DNA of 64,000 nucleotides from Enterococcus pallens ATCC BAA-351 (GTDB lineage Bacteria; Bacillota; Bacilli; Lactobacillales; Enterococcaceae): positions 1 through 64,000 of the forward strand of contig NZ_ASWD01000009.1 in NCBI RefSeq assembly GCF_000407485.1, read 5' to 3'. A program made the translations under genes and the position numbers. Below are positions 8,505 to 16,729 of the stretch, one piece after another (the stretch's first letter is position 1; the number at the start of each line of letters is the position of its first letter). The notes beneath the pieces were generated by a model that did not search any database, was not told where the DNA came from, and saw nothing but the letters and a program-made list of their open reading frames with translations.

Positions 8505-9356
8505 TTGGCTAAAAAGGTAAATAAGTCACTAGAATATAACAAGTTATTAGAAAAGAAAAACAAAGAAATAAAAGAGTTATCTGATCAATTAGTTATGGCT
8601 CTTGATCAAATTCAATACTTGCAGGAACAGTTATTTAGTATCCAGCGACAGATGTATGGACGAAAGAAAGAAGATATCCCCTCTGTCGATGGTCAAACCG
8701 ACTTGTTCGATAATAAACACGAGTCTTTTAATGAACCAGAGCACACTGGACAAGAAAGCCAGGAAATAGTGAAAGTCAAAGGATTTCGACGAGCAAAGCC
8801 GAAAGGTAAAAAGGCAGTCTCTTTAGCACATTTGCCAGCTAATCATAAACACTATCGATTAGAAGGAGAAGCCTGTCTTTGTGAGACATGCGGCACTCAC
8901 ATGGCCGAAGTTGGTTCGACTATTGTTCGTGAGGAACCCTTCTTTATTCCTGCCCACATTGAAACAACACGCTTATAAATGTTGTAGTTGCGAAAAACTT
9001 AGTGGAACAACGACTATCGTAAAAGCACCTATCCCCAAACCATTAATTAACAACAGCTTCGGTACTCCAACCTTGGTCACTCAAACAATGATAGAGAAGT
9101 ATATCAAAAGGTTCCCGCTTATCGCCAAGAAAAAGAATGGAAAGTCTTAGATTTTCCATTGAACCGCCAAAAGATAACTAACTGGCATCTTTTAGCAGTA
9201 GAATATGTGCTATTTCAGCTTTATGAAATCCTATTGGCATTACGTCGCGGCTTGAGTACCTATGAGAGTAAATTGACCATTGAAGCTGTTGCAAATGATC
9301 TAAACTTACCTTATACATCTATGGATACATTATTAAAAATTCAATCGAAGAATTAA
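8505..9356 (+). pseudogene. IS66 TnpC transposase, frameshifted and truncated
   Basis: The first 157 residues are a good IS66 transposase N-terminus: a leucine-rich coiled coil (~15-50), IQRQMYGRKKE, and the zinc-finger-like part with CLCETCGTHM. A frameshift near 8970 moves the reading into the frame with CCSCEKL and PLINNSFGTPTLVTQ, and another near 9120 into NRQKITNWHLLAVEY. The sequence then diverges into LRRGLSTYESKLTIEAVAN, which I cannot match to IS66, instead of the catalytic HADET region. The transposase is dead, and the tail may come from another element. Confidence 0.7.
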
Positions 9357-9705
9357 GAGGCTCGTATAAAATATTTTGAGACGTAAAAGATGTTTAACCA
9401 TTAGAAGGAAGTTAAATGCTTAATATCGCTTTTCGAAGACTTTTAGTAATAAATTGACCTCATTTTGCCTGAATCAACTAAGCTTCTTACTTGATTGATT
9501 TTTCTATTTTTATGCCATGCAGTATCTAGCTTGTTTTGAAGACAATCAAAAATACCATCATTTGTATACTGTGATTTGTTCCAATCATTATGACTGTTGT
9601 TTCAAATTCACAAGACTATTTAGATGTTTTAACGTTGAATCAAATAAAAATCTGTTAACTAGCCGTAATACTGTAAAATGATAAGATGTTTAAGAAATTT
9701 AATAG

Positions 9706-9745
9706 AAACAAACAGCATTCATTGAGTCCTGCTGTTTGTTTTATT
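9706..9745 (+). terminator. hairpin terminator
   Basis: AAACAAACAGCA pairs with TGCTGTTTGTTT around a 12-base loop and is followed by TTATTTAG. There is no clear gene directly upstream, so it may belong to a lost gene. Confidence 0.5.
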
Positions 9746-9809
9746 TAGAGTTTCAACTGTGATCCAAGGGAGTCTATTCGTTTAAAAATTGTAAACCTGT
9801 AAAGACCTA

Positions 9810-9858
9810 TCCATCTTTCTAAAAAAGATATATTATTTTTAGAAAGATTGTTTTTTTA
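9810..9858 (+). terminator. hairpin terminator with T-tract
   Basis: ATCTTTCTAAAAA pairs with TTTTTAGAAAGAT and is followed by a run of seven T. The same stem sequence recurs imperfectly near 15525-15556. Confidence 0.5.
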
Positions 9859-10000
9859 CTGAAATCATAATCTATAGTTCATCCTTATCGGCCATTTATT
9901 CACGCAGATCATCGTACATTCTCTCTAATCATGATCGTATATCGAATTAATTGTCTTTTTGTTTCAACTGATATATCATAAGAATTAAGGAGGTTATTCT

Positions 10001-10471
10001 ATGGAACTATTCGTAAATCTGTGCGGTTTTCTGGGGGTATGGCTTCTTTTTACTTTTCCTTTCTATCAAGCACGTTTAGAATTAGCTACACCAACTATAG
10101 AACTAAATCAGATTGTGGAAACCAAAATGAAGGTGGAAAAAATATCTCCCTTTTATTGGATAATTCCCCCATACAAAATTTATAAGGAAAAACAGCAAGC
10201 TATTTTTATTTTAAAGAATCTGCAATTAGAAAAAAACAAATTGTATCAGATCATGAATTTTTTCGATAAAGCTACAGCTTGGTTCTTTGTTTCATTGGCA
10301 GGTTTACTCAATGGTATTTATATAACTCATGAGATATTTGAAAAATATGAAATACATAATCCATATTATTTTCTTATTCTTATCGTTGTTATGGTTGCCA
10401 CAGGTATTCTACAAGTTAATTACCGAATGAGTAAAAAGAGAATCGATAGAAAACTAAGTTTGATAAACTAG
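10001..10471 (+). CDS. uncharacterised membrane protein
   Basis: This 156-residue protein has an N-terminal hydrophobic helix (~7-23) and two further membrane helices in the C-terminal half (~91-110 and ~122-141). The intervening cytoplasmic part contains FYWIIPPYKIYKEKQ. Ribosome site AAGGAGG is ideal and a strong terminator follows directly, so it is a single-gene transcript. I do not recognise the family. It stands alone among insertion-sequence debris, which fits a recently acquired accessory gene. Confidence 0.65.
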   Translation: MELFVNLCGFLGVWLLFTFPFYQARLELATPTIELNQIVETKMKVEKISPFYWIIPPYKIYKEKQQAIFILKNLQLEKNKLYQIMNFFDKATAWFFVSLAGLLNGIYITHEIFEKYEIHNPYYFLILIVVMVATGILQVNYRMSKKRIDRKLSLIN

Positions 10472-10481
10472 TGTCTTATTT

Positions 10482-10509
10482 GGAAACCTTTAAAAAGGTT
10501 TCCTTTTTT
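10482..10509 (+). terminator. terminator of the 10001-10471 gene
   Basis: GGAAACCTTT and AAAGGTTTCC form a stem with a very short loop, followed by six T. It lies ten bases after the stop codon. Confidence 0.8.
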
Positions 10510-11415
10510 GGATGAATTAAACCACAAAAATGAATCATTCTATACAAGCTCTCTTTACTCTTGGTCATTAGTTGACTATCTGATTAAAATTACAGGTGAA
10601 TTTATTTCAGAACCCCCCCTTCATAGTTGGACTTTTCTTATGATTGCTTGAGCTGTTAAAATAAAAAAGTATTGGTCAAGCCATTTCAAATTTTGGACTC
10701 CTACGTCCGAACGAAAGACTGCTTACAAGCTTTTCATTACAGCGTTCATTTTATGTAGATTGAATTGTCGTCAGTACGTTCGTGTCACCACTAGCAGATT
10801 GAATAAACAATGAGTGTTGCTGGTTTCCATTACACTAAATATTCAAAGACCTGATCTTATTGAACGTAGTAAATATTAATATTTCCAATGATAAAAGTGT
10901 TGTCACTGTTTTACATCCCTTAGGAGAAATTTTCTATAGCCCTTTCGAAGTAATTCATACACGAAGCGGTATCAAACATTTGATCCTTAAACTTTCCAAA
11001 GTCGAATAAGACTTAAAAGCTGTGAAGACAAAACTCATAAAGGTTTTTAGCAATAATTCTTTGAGATAGGTGTTTTTTTAGGTCCGCAGCTAATAGCATA
11101 AATTGGCGACGTACGCCGTTTCTCTCATAAAAAAGCGATTACTTGCCCTCGCAGGCATTAATCCTGGTGTGAATCAGCCAAGAGCCTATAATCAAACACT
11201 AAAAGATGTCCTCTTTTAGTTTGATTTGTTTTGAACCGTCCACATCTGATACCATTTAGTCGCAACGAGTGTAAAAAAAGCCAACCCTACTCGCAATAGG
11301 GTTGGCTTTTGTGTTGCAATGCAGTTCATATACTGTCGTTTCGCAGATTTATTATAGCATGATTTATAAAGAAATACCAGTTGGCAACTTTCATATCAGT
11401 AAGAGGTAGCAATCC
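10510..11415. other. gene-poor stretch
   Basis: No convincing gene is visible on either strand. Some minus-strand fragments between 10600 and 10800 have protein-like composition but carry several stops and cannot be assigned. The only clear element is the terminator at 11274-11310. I read the stretch as decayed mobile-element DNA. Confidence 0.4.
11274..11310. terminator. bidirectional terminator downstream of 11416-11829 gene
   Basis: AGCCAACCCTA pairs with TAGGGTTGGCT. It is flanked by seven A on the left and four T on the right, so it works best for leftward transcription, ending the two minus-strand genes at 11416-12201. Confidence 0.7.
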
Positions 11416-11829
11416 CTATTTGCTAATAACCTTTTTGCAAAATATTTCTTTTGCGATATTATTATTCCCATTATTCGTCTGGTGATAAGCATCCCCGGCA
11501 GCTGCAGCTTTGCTGATCTCGATCAATCGTATAACTGCAGATACAACGGCTTCAGCATCTGCCTTCTCCTCTTGTTCAGTTTTGTTTAAGAGCAGGGGAA
11601 GACTAGGGGATAAGAGTATTATTTCCTCGCCGCTTATCAATTTGGCAATAGGTACGGATCTTAATTTTGATGGGACCTCTGAAGTTGGCCGCTTTGCGAT
11701 AAAAACCGAAGAAATTGCAGTTATGTCTATAGGTTCCACCACTTTAGTAAATCCATCTTTCAAACCATTTCTCAAGTATAGACGCTGGAGCGTTGATACT
11801 AATTCAGCTTTTTCTGCTTTAAAGTTCAT
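11416..11829 (-). CDS. hypothetical protein
   Basis: I place the start at the ATG at 11829 (MNFKAEKAEL), which has GGGAGTGATTAGG just upstream, rather than at the GTG nine bases earlier. The 137-residue product is mostly helical with an alanine-rich C-terminal half (EEKADAEAVVSAVIRLI). Some features (LQRLYLRNGLKDGF, a KRPTSEVPSKLR linker) suggest a small regulatory or phage-type protein, but I do not recognise a family. It follows the 5'-truncated gene at 11854 in the same direction and probably was its operon partner. Confidence 0.5.
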   Translation of the reverse strand: MNFKAEKAELVSTLQRLYLRNGLKDGFTKVVEPIDITAISSVFIAKRPTSEVPSKLRSVPIAKLISGEEIILLSPSLPLLLNKTEQEEKADAEAVVSAVIRLIEISKAAAAGDAYHQTNNGNNNIAKEIFCKKVISK

Positions 11830-11853
11830 CCTAATCACTCCCGGATACCATTA

Positions 11854-12201
11854 TTAAAGAGACAAATTAGTTTTTTCATAAGTGTAAATACTGTTGCCTT
11901 TAATGACCACTCTGGACTTAATAGGCTTTTCCTGCAGCTGTTCAAACTCTATCTGCATACAGCTGCTGTTTAATTCTTTTGCTATTTCTTTTGCTATTTC
12001 TTTAGCTATCATTTCTCGCGCAGTTTTTTCGGAGTCTACGCGTCTATCAAAGTCAACTATCCAATTTTTCTCATGTCTAACTAACCAGGTACCAGCATTG
12101 GCTTGATTTTCAGTCTGACCAGTTAAATATTCCATACCTTCTCTGGTAATAACATAAGTACTCCTAGATCCATTTCCAATGCAGTCCACGCTGCCGTCCA
12201 A
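11854..12201 (-). pseudogene. 5'-truncated phage-like protein
   Basis: The open frame reads STYVITREGMEYLTGQT, then TWLVRHEKNWIVDFDRR and a short AKEI repeat (KEIAKEIAKELN). The order resembles the C-terminal half of phage antirepressor/Rha-like or replication-associated proteins, but I cannot assign it firmly. It has no ribosome site at its apparent start, and that start overlaps the 5' end of the equally headless UmuC-like fragment on the other strand, so I consider it truncated by a deletion or rearrangement at about 12190-12230. Confidence 0.45.
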
Positions 12202-12204
12202 AAA

Positions 12205-12663
12205 CTTTTCTGGATACTTAGCAAGCGGAGCAAAAACAGAATGTGTTTCCTTGTGGTGTGGCTATTCTATTGGATATTTCGACCAGCTGGGAAAGACAAG
12301 CTTTCATCAGCAGCTTAAAATTCCTCAAACAAACAGCAGCAAGGAAATTGCTGAAGCGTTGCTGATCCTCCTAGATAAGAATTATAAAAGGCAGGATATT
12401 CGAACAATTGGCGTAAACTGTTCAAAGCTCACTTATACGTAGCGTTTCAAATGAATCTATTTGAAGAGCCTGAGAAGCAACTAGACAACAGAAAAATCGA
12501 TTTTGTTGTCGATAATATTCGTAAAAAGTACGGATTTAAAGCAATCGTACATGCAACTAGCCTAATGCCTGGAGCAAGAGCAATTGATCGTTCTAGTTTA
12601 GTCGGCGGCCATGCTGGAGGAATGTCTGGGATTGAGGCTGATCCTCACAATGCGACGAACTAA
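12205..12663 (+). pseudogene. UmuC/UvrX-type Y-family polymerase fragment, frameshifted
   Basis: Only the C-terminal third remains: SVSLWCGYSIGYFDQLG, then IPQTNSSKEIAEALLILL and QDIRTIGVNCSKLTY. A frameshift close to 12440 follows, and the second frame reads QMNLFEEPEKQLDN, then VVDNIRKKYGF, ATSLMPGARAIDRS and the terminal LVGGHAGGM. This is the little-finger and C-terminal tail typical of Gram-positive UvrX/ImpB-MucB-SamB error-prone polymerases. The catalytic palm is missing entirely. The gene is dead, but its usual neighbours downstream are intact. Confidence 0.75.
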
Positions 12664-13168
12664 AAAGGAATTCAGAGATTACAATGTTTATCGTGATCGA
12701 CCCTTTGGCTTAAAATGGGCTACAGCTTACGCCATGGATGACCTAATGAAACAGGTGAGGGCTACTGAAGAATACGCGCTTAAAAGTAACGCTGCGCTTC
12801 CCAGAATGAGTAGAGAAGATATAGATATCGTTCTTTCCGATTCATTCCTTCAGACTAAAGAGATCCTTGTTCAATTAAATTTACGCGACGAATACGGCCG
12901 CCTGCAAGATAGTCTTGTCGGTTTTTTCCTAGGTGAAGCGTATGAGGACTACTTTGTTTTTAATGATAGTAAGATCGATTGGGAAGACGTCCGTCACGCT
13001 AAATTCACTGAAGCTAAAAAGTGGTCAGACATTGATATTTTTGAAGACGCGCGTGCTCGTGCAGCGCCAAAAAAGGAATCTGATGAAACAGAAATTAGCG
13101 CGATTAAGGACGAATTCTATCAACCTTTTCCGGAGGAACTAGAAAATGACGATAATCAAGGAATTTGA
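12650..13168 (+). CDS. conserved protein downstream of UmuC-like genes
   Basis: I choose the ATG at 12650, which overlaps the end of the UmuC fragment (ATGCGACGAACTAA), the usual coupled arrangement. The ~172-residue product contains RPFGLKWATAYAMDDL, recalling the KW-A-h motif of YolD-like proteins that accompany UmuC genes, followed by an acidic C-terminal half. Its biochemical role is unknown; family context suggests a DNA-damage or mutagenesis accessory protein. The next small gene begins before this one ends (13146), so they form an operon. Confidence 0.55.
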   Translation: MRRTKKEFRDYNVYRDRPFGLKWATAYAMDDLMKQVRATEEYALKSNAALPRMSREDIDIVLSDSFLQTKEILVQLNLRDEYGRLQDSLVGFFLGEAYEDYFVFNDSKIDWEDVRHAKFTEAKKWSDIDIFEDARARAAPKKESDETEISAIKDEFYQPFPEELENDDNQGI

Positions 13169-13352
13169 GCTAGGCTACATTGATAAACAAATTTTTTACT
13201 ATCATTTAGCCGGCAGCGGCCAGCAGCTGATCAATGAAGAAGGTTTGACCCGTTTCATTTTCTACATTGAAGCAGCCGGTGATTATCACAAGAATGAATA
13301 CTACATCATTCCATTTATTAGCGACAATTCGGCCGACTGCATCTGCTGCTAG
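13146..13352 (+). CDS. small conserved protein, UmuC-associated
   Basis: This 68-residue protein overlaps the end of the preceding gene and has GGAGGAACTAGAAA as a good ribosome site. The body is IKEFELGYIDKQIFYYHL, then LTRFIFYIEAAGDYHKN, resembling small proteins that often follow plasmid UmuC/YolD genes (DUF5960-like; assignment uncertain). The end, DNSADCICC, lies in a ~105-base segment that recurs at 17215-17320, so the natural C-terminus may have been altered there. Confidence 0.5.
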   Translation: MTIIKEFELGYIDKQIFYYHLAGSGQQLINEEGLTRFIFYIEAAGDYHKNEYYIIPFISDNSADCICC

Positions 13353-13462
13353 TTTTTCAAGTACGATCAGAAACAAAGTTCGAGCCATTTCCCAACAAGT
13401 AGAGGTAAAATGGCCTTAGAATTGACCTGTAAGACACTAAGTTTCCACTGGAGGCGAAAAAA

Positions 13463-14053
13463 ATGTGTGGACGATACTTTTACGACCTAGACTCTGAAGA
13501 ACTTCAAGAGCTTTGCCGGAAGATCCAAGAACGCCATAAACAAGAAAAAGAACTTGCTGAAAGAATTGCTTCAGGTGAAGTTTATCCATCCAATTATGTT
13601 GTTACACTAGCCAGCACACCTAGAGAACAAATTTTACCAGGCTTAACACGCTGGGGATTTGACGGATTCAAAAAAGGCCAGCTAATTATTAATGCCAGGT
13701 CTGAAACAGTTGAAGAGAAGAAAACCTTCAAGAAACCTTTTCAGGAGAACCGCTGTATTTTTCCAATGAGCGGCTTCAATGAATGGGATCAAGAGAAGAG
13801 AAAGTTTTATTTTTCAACTGATCAAACCATTTTTGTAGCTGGTTTTTACCGCCTGCATAATTCTTCTGAAGGCCGCAGAGCTGAATCTATTATACTGACA
13901 ACAAGGCCTAATGGGTCTGTTCGAAATATCCATGACAGAATGCCGCTAATCGTTAATCGAAAAGATATTGATAAATGGATATTAGATATTGATTTTGCAC
14001 GCCACCTAATCAATACAGACATGCCAGAGCTACTTTCTGAACAAGTCTCATAG
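13463..14053 (+). CDS. SRAP (YedK/HMCES-type) abasic-site protein
   Basis: This 196-residue protein starts MCGRYFY, the family hallmark in which Met is removed and Cys2 forms a thiazolidine crosslink with abasic sites in single-stranded DNA. Other family features are present: LTRWGFDG, INARSETVEEKKTFKKPF, RCIFPMSGFNEWD with the conserved asparagine and glutamate, and RNIHDRMPLIV with the conserved histidine. It shields AP sites in ssDNA from nucleases and error-prone processing. A plasmid that enters cells as ssDNA could benefit. Ribosome site GGAGGCG precedes the ATG. It lies just behind a broken error-prone polymerase operon, suggesting one former DNA-damage-tolerance cassette. Confidence 0.9.
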   Translation: MCGRYFYDLDSEELQELCRKIQERHKQEKELAERIASGEVYPSNYVVTLASTPREQILPGLTRWGFDGFKKGQLIINARSETVEEKKTFKKPFQENRCIFPMSGFNEWDQEKRKFYFSTDQTIFVAGFYRLHNSSEGRRAESIILTTRPNGSVRNIHDRMPLIVNRKDIDKWILDIDFARHLINTDMPELLSEQVS

Positions 14054-14089
14054 AGTATCCGCTGCACCTACTTATTGTTTGGACAGAAT

Positions 14090-14368
14090 CTATTCTAAAT
14101 TTCGTTTGATCTTGATATTTATGTTACTTAACACCTTGATATGCACAAACGTCTTAACTGTGAAAATAAAAAATAGTAGCGCTATCCATTTGCTGCTGCA
14201 GGTAAGGGAAATCGACTTATCAGCAAAAGTGAAGTACAGAAATGAATAGAGAGATCCAATACCAAAAGACTTGATTCCTTGATTTATTGTAAGTTCCCTT
14301 TTACGAAGATAGTAATTCTCAAAGGCTGCTGCTTGTCTTCTAGTAATAGTCCTGGTTACTTTTTTCAT
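14090..14368 (-). CDS. possible small membrane protein
   Basis: The 92-residue frame has a basic start (KKVTRTITRRQAAAFENYY) and two hydrophobic segments (~36-50 and ~60-80). The ribosome site is weak (GGGATAGC directly before ATG). It could be a real small membrane protein or an accidental frame. No family is recognised. Confidence 0.3.
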   Translation of the reverse strand: MKKVTRTITRRQAAAFENYYLRKRELTINQGIKSFGIGSLYSFLYFTFADKSISLTCSSKWIALLFFIFTVKTFVHIKVLSNINIKIKRNLE

Positions 14369-14494
14369 GCTATCCCAGCTTTCATTTTAGTCTTTGAAGA
14401 GTTGCTTTATAATATAAAGTACGCAAACTGAACCAAATTATTTTTAAATACTAAGTATTTTCCCGATCGTTTTTGTTGAAACCTGGCGGATCAT

Positions 14495-14540
14495 GAAAAA
14501 ACTGAAACAGCATCATACAATTAAATGTATGCTGCTTTAA
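14495..14540 (-). terminator. terminator of the HEPN-like gene
   Basis: On the minus strand GCAGCATACA pairs with TGTATGATGCTG and is followed by TTTCAGTTTTTT. It lies just behind the stop of the 14562-15470 gene. Confidence 0.6.
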
Positions 14541-14561
14541 CTATTATTGATCTATTTATCG

Positions 14562-15470
14562 CTAATTGATTTTTGTGAAACTTCTTTTTAACTTACTCAC
14601 TTCGTTTTCTTCACTTCTCAAATGTTGTCTAACGATTTTTTTTACTTCACTAAAACGAGCAATCCTATTATCATCAGGATCGAAGCAATGTGTTAATGTT
14701 TCATCTTCATCATAGAAAACCGATCCTTCAAAGACTATTTTTTCTTTATCAATGATCACTCTTTGAACTTTTTCATAAGTATCTTTGATATCCTCCTTAA
14801 TGTAAATCAAAAATTCAAAATACATTTTTAGTATATAGAGTGTCATTTCAGCTATGGTAATAGTATATGAAATAAGAGGATTTCCTCCCGTTTCACTCAA
14901 AATATTCGTCCGTATATCTAGCATTTCCTTTCTCACAGCCTTATTCATTTTTTTAGTATGCTTTTTGAAAACTATGTCATCTAAATTGAAACATGCTCTT
15001 TTCGCTGTCACTTCAACTGGTAGGTGACCATGCTGAGAATAATTTCTTAGGTAACGTAACCACCTATATGGCAAATGATTATCATATATTTTTCCTGAAA
15101 CTTTTTTTCTGAAATCTTCATGCGTTTCTTCCCCCATACAAGCCTTTACGTACACTTCTACTGACTCCATCAAAGCATTTCCCGAAGACAGAAAATTGAT
15201 AGTATAGGTATTAATCTGCATCTGAAGATCCTTGTCTGGAAGTTCGATATTTTTATTAAACGTAATTGTATCATCAGTTTGCAATATGAAATTTTCGAGC
15301 AATAGATTTTGATTATTTTTAAAAATGTTATACAGGCTGAATAACTCTTCAAAATGTCGAACTTGTTCAACATAGTATCTAAATAACTCACGTTCTTCAT
15401 CTGTTATATTAGCAAATTCTATCTTCCTATTCGAATCACCATTTAAATAGTAATATTTATCTTTTCTCAT
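14562..15470 (-). CDS. HEPN-like helical protein, possible defence or RNase function
   Basis: This 302-residue protein is almost entirely helical and low-GC. Around residue 145-150 it contains LRNYSQHGH, which fits the HEPN RNase signature R-[polar]-x(4-6)-H, with asparagine as the polar residue after the arginine. Many HEPN proteins act as toxins or abortive-infection nucleases against phages or competing elements. No nucleotidyltransferase antitoxin partner (MNT) is adjacent. A moderate ribosome site (GGAGG) precedes the ATG and a terminator follows, so it stands alone. The HEPN assignment rests on one motif and the helical composition, so it is an inference. Confidence 0.45.
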   Translation of the reverse strand: MRKDKYYYLNGDSNRKIEFANITDEERELFRYYVEQVRHFEELFSLYNIFKNNQNLLLENFILQTDDTITFNKNIELPDKDLQMQINTYTINFLSSGNALMESVEVYVKACMGEETHEDFRKKVSGKIYDNHLPYRWLRYLRNYSQHGHLPVEVTAKRACFNLDDIVFKKHTKKMNKAVRKEMLDIRTNILSETGGNPLISYTITIAEMTLYILKMYFEFLIYIKEDIKDTYEKVQRVIIDKEKIVFEGSVFYDEDETLTHCFDPDDNRIARFSEVKKIVRQHLRSEENEVSKLKRSFTKIN

Positions 15471-15614
15471 AATTACCTCCTATACGAAAATTCATTACAT
15501 TCGTGTCAACAAACTAATTTACCCATCTTTCCGAAAAATATACATTTTTTAGAAAGTTGCTTATCCTTACCGAAAAATCTGAATGCAAAAAGAATGCTTA
15601 ATGTTTTACTAGCG

Positions 15615-16229
15615 TCAATTAATTTTACTAGTACTACTATCTGCATCAATAAATTGTTCATTCAACCTTCTTAATAGCAAATCGTAGGCGATAGCATCGA
15701 GCGAAAGCTCAGAATCGACTTCGTAGTCATGTTGATCAATCAGTAATTGCGTTAATTCAAAATAGAAAAAATTTCCTATGGAATTGCACCAGATTTTGTT
15801 TCTTGGTTTGCTGACTTGCTTTGCAAAGAATTCTTTATCAACAAAGATCAAAAAATCATTTAGTCTATGTTTAGAAATCCTTCTTGAACAAAGTTCTCTA
15901 AACTCATTACGATAGATTGGAAAATTCGACTCATACATTCCCATAACCGCCATTTTTTTGTAGCGTTCAGATACTTCTTGTAAAGCAGCATCGTAACCTG
16001 CTTTATAACCTTTCTGAAAATCGCTATTACCGGGTTTTTGATCATTGCGTAGTTTTTCTTTAATAAATACTTCTAAACTTGTAGCATCAATCTCATACCC
16101 TTGTTTCTTTGATTTAAGGACTGCTTTAATTTTGTTTTGCCTAATCCAACGGCGCAGCATTTGCTTGCTATTAGTGACATTATTTTTTTCCAGTAACTTC
16201 ATAGCGTCGTTAATATTCAAACGATTCAC
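15615..16229 (-). CDS. HTH protein with TTACTAGTAA promoter boxes
   Basis: This 204-residue protein has an N-terminal MerR/excisionase-like helix-turn-helix (INDAMKLLEKNNVTNSKQML, then RRWIRQNKIKA). The C-terminal two thirds are unassigned (RNEFRELCSRRISKHRLNDF). Its ribosome site is GAGGTGA. The promoter region, 10-65 bases upstream of the start, contains two TTACTAGTAA palindromes (near 16240 and 16288), and a third TACTAGTA lies within its 3' end at 15620. The same word occurs in the iteron region of the partition locus at 59628. I infer an autoregulatory, plasmid-type DNA-binding protein, perhaps an orphan partition or copy-control adaptor. Confidence 0.5.
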   Translation of the reverse strand: MNRLNINDAMKLLEKNNVTNSKQMLRRWIRQNKIKAVLKSKKQGYEIDATSLEVFIKEKLRNDQKPGNSDFQKGYKAGYDAALQEVSERYKKMAVMGMYESNFPIYRNEFRELCSRRISKHRLNDFLIFVDKEFFAKQVSKPRNKIWCNSIGNFFYFELTQLLIDQHDYEVDSELSLDAIAYDLLLRRLNEQFIDADSSTSKIN

Positions 16230-16235
16230 CTCACT

Positions 16236-16300
16236 TTATGTTACTAGTAAAATTAACCATCATCAGCATATCATACTCTGATTAATATTACTAGTAACAT
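16236..16300. promoter_or_regulatory. paired TTACTAGTAA operator-like boxes
   Basis: ATGTTACTAGTAAAATTAA and AATATTACTAGTAACATTT lie ~50 bases apart between the divergent HTH gene (15615-16229) and the toxin-antitoxin pair. Each core is a perfect 10-base palindrome and the outer flanks are also inverted relative to each other. Confidence 0.5.
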
Positions 16301-16343
16301 TTGAGTTGATCCTCTTATAGGTGAGTGACATGAATTGATTTTA

Positions 16344-16363
16344 GATAGCGTGTATGCTATCAT
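16344..16363. promoter_or_regulatory. palindromic operator at toxin-antitoxin promoter
   Basis: GATAGC and GCTATC are separated by six bases and overlap the probable -10 region, with a TTGATT -35-like hexamer upstream. The position, a few bases before the toxin gene, fits autoregulation by the XRE antitoxin. Confidence 0.5.
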
Positions 16364-16369
16364 GAGAGT

Positions 16370-16729
16370 ATGGAAAAGCCAGAGTTTCGTGCCATACAGA
16401 GAAAAGACGGTACTAGTGAATTTGTTGAATTTCTTGAATCGCTGCCAGTAAAAGATTCCGCTAAATTGTTGGCAACAATTGAAAATGTTCAAGACGTAGG
16501 TCTGCTTGTTGCTCAAAGATTGGAGTGGGTAAAAAAACTAGACTCCAACTTATATGAGCTACGCTCTAAAGTTGGAAATAACATACAACGAGCTATCTAT
16601 TTCCAGAAGGTAGGGAATAAATATCTGATCACTCATGGATTCACTAAAAAAACACAAAAGACACCTAGACGTGAAATTGAACACGCTAAACGTATCAGAG
16701 AACAGTACATGAAAGGGGAAGTAGAATGA
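16370..16729 (+). CDS. HigB-type (Gp49-like, RelE superfamily) toxin
   Basis: This 119-residue protein has the layout of phage-derived Gp49-like/HigB toxins: an N-terminal strand, EFLESLPVKDSAKLLA helices, YELRSKVGNNIQRAIYF and the terminal HGFTKKTQKTPRREIEHAKR. Such toxins cleave mRNA at the ribosome. The order toxin-then-antitoxin and the four-base overlap (ATGA) with the next gene are typical for HigBA. It should stabilise the plasmid by killing or arresting cured cells, or act against phage. Confidence 0.85.
   Translation: MEKPEFRAIQRKDGTSEFVEFLESLPVKDSAKLLATIENVQDVGLLVAQRLEWVKKLDSNLYELRSKVGNNIQRAIYFQKVGNKYLITHGFTKKTQKTPRREIEHAKRIREQYMKGEVE

Larger units (their letters stand above)
7799..9356 (+). 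mobile_element. decayed IS66-family insertion sequence
   Basis: The left end starts GTAAGCGTCC, typical of IS66-family inverted repeats, and is followed by the family's three genes in order (tnpA, tnpB, tnpC). tnpB and tnpC each carry frameshifts, and tnpC stops far short of the ~500 residues usual for the family, ending in sequence unlike the catalytic DDE region. I see no right inverted repeat, so the right boundary is approximate. The element cannot move by itself. Confidence 0.7.
9357..10000. other. intergenic stretch without recognisable genes
   Basis: I see no open frame with a plausible start and ribosome site here. The stretch holds two hairpin terminators (separate entries) and AT-rich sequence. 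The hairpin around 9810-9858 has a close relative near 15519-15556 (CATCTTTC, AAAAAT, TTTTAGAAAG), so a short sequence has been duplicated between these accessory regions. Confidence 0.4.

Noticed and set aside
11510-11857. Plus-strand 115-codon frame opposite the 11416-11829 gene
   Set aside because: No ribosome site and mirror composition of the minus-strand gene, which has a good start.
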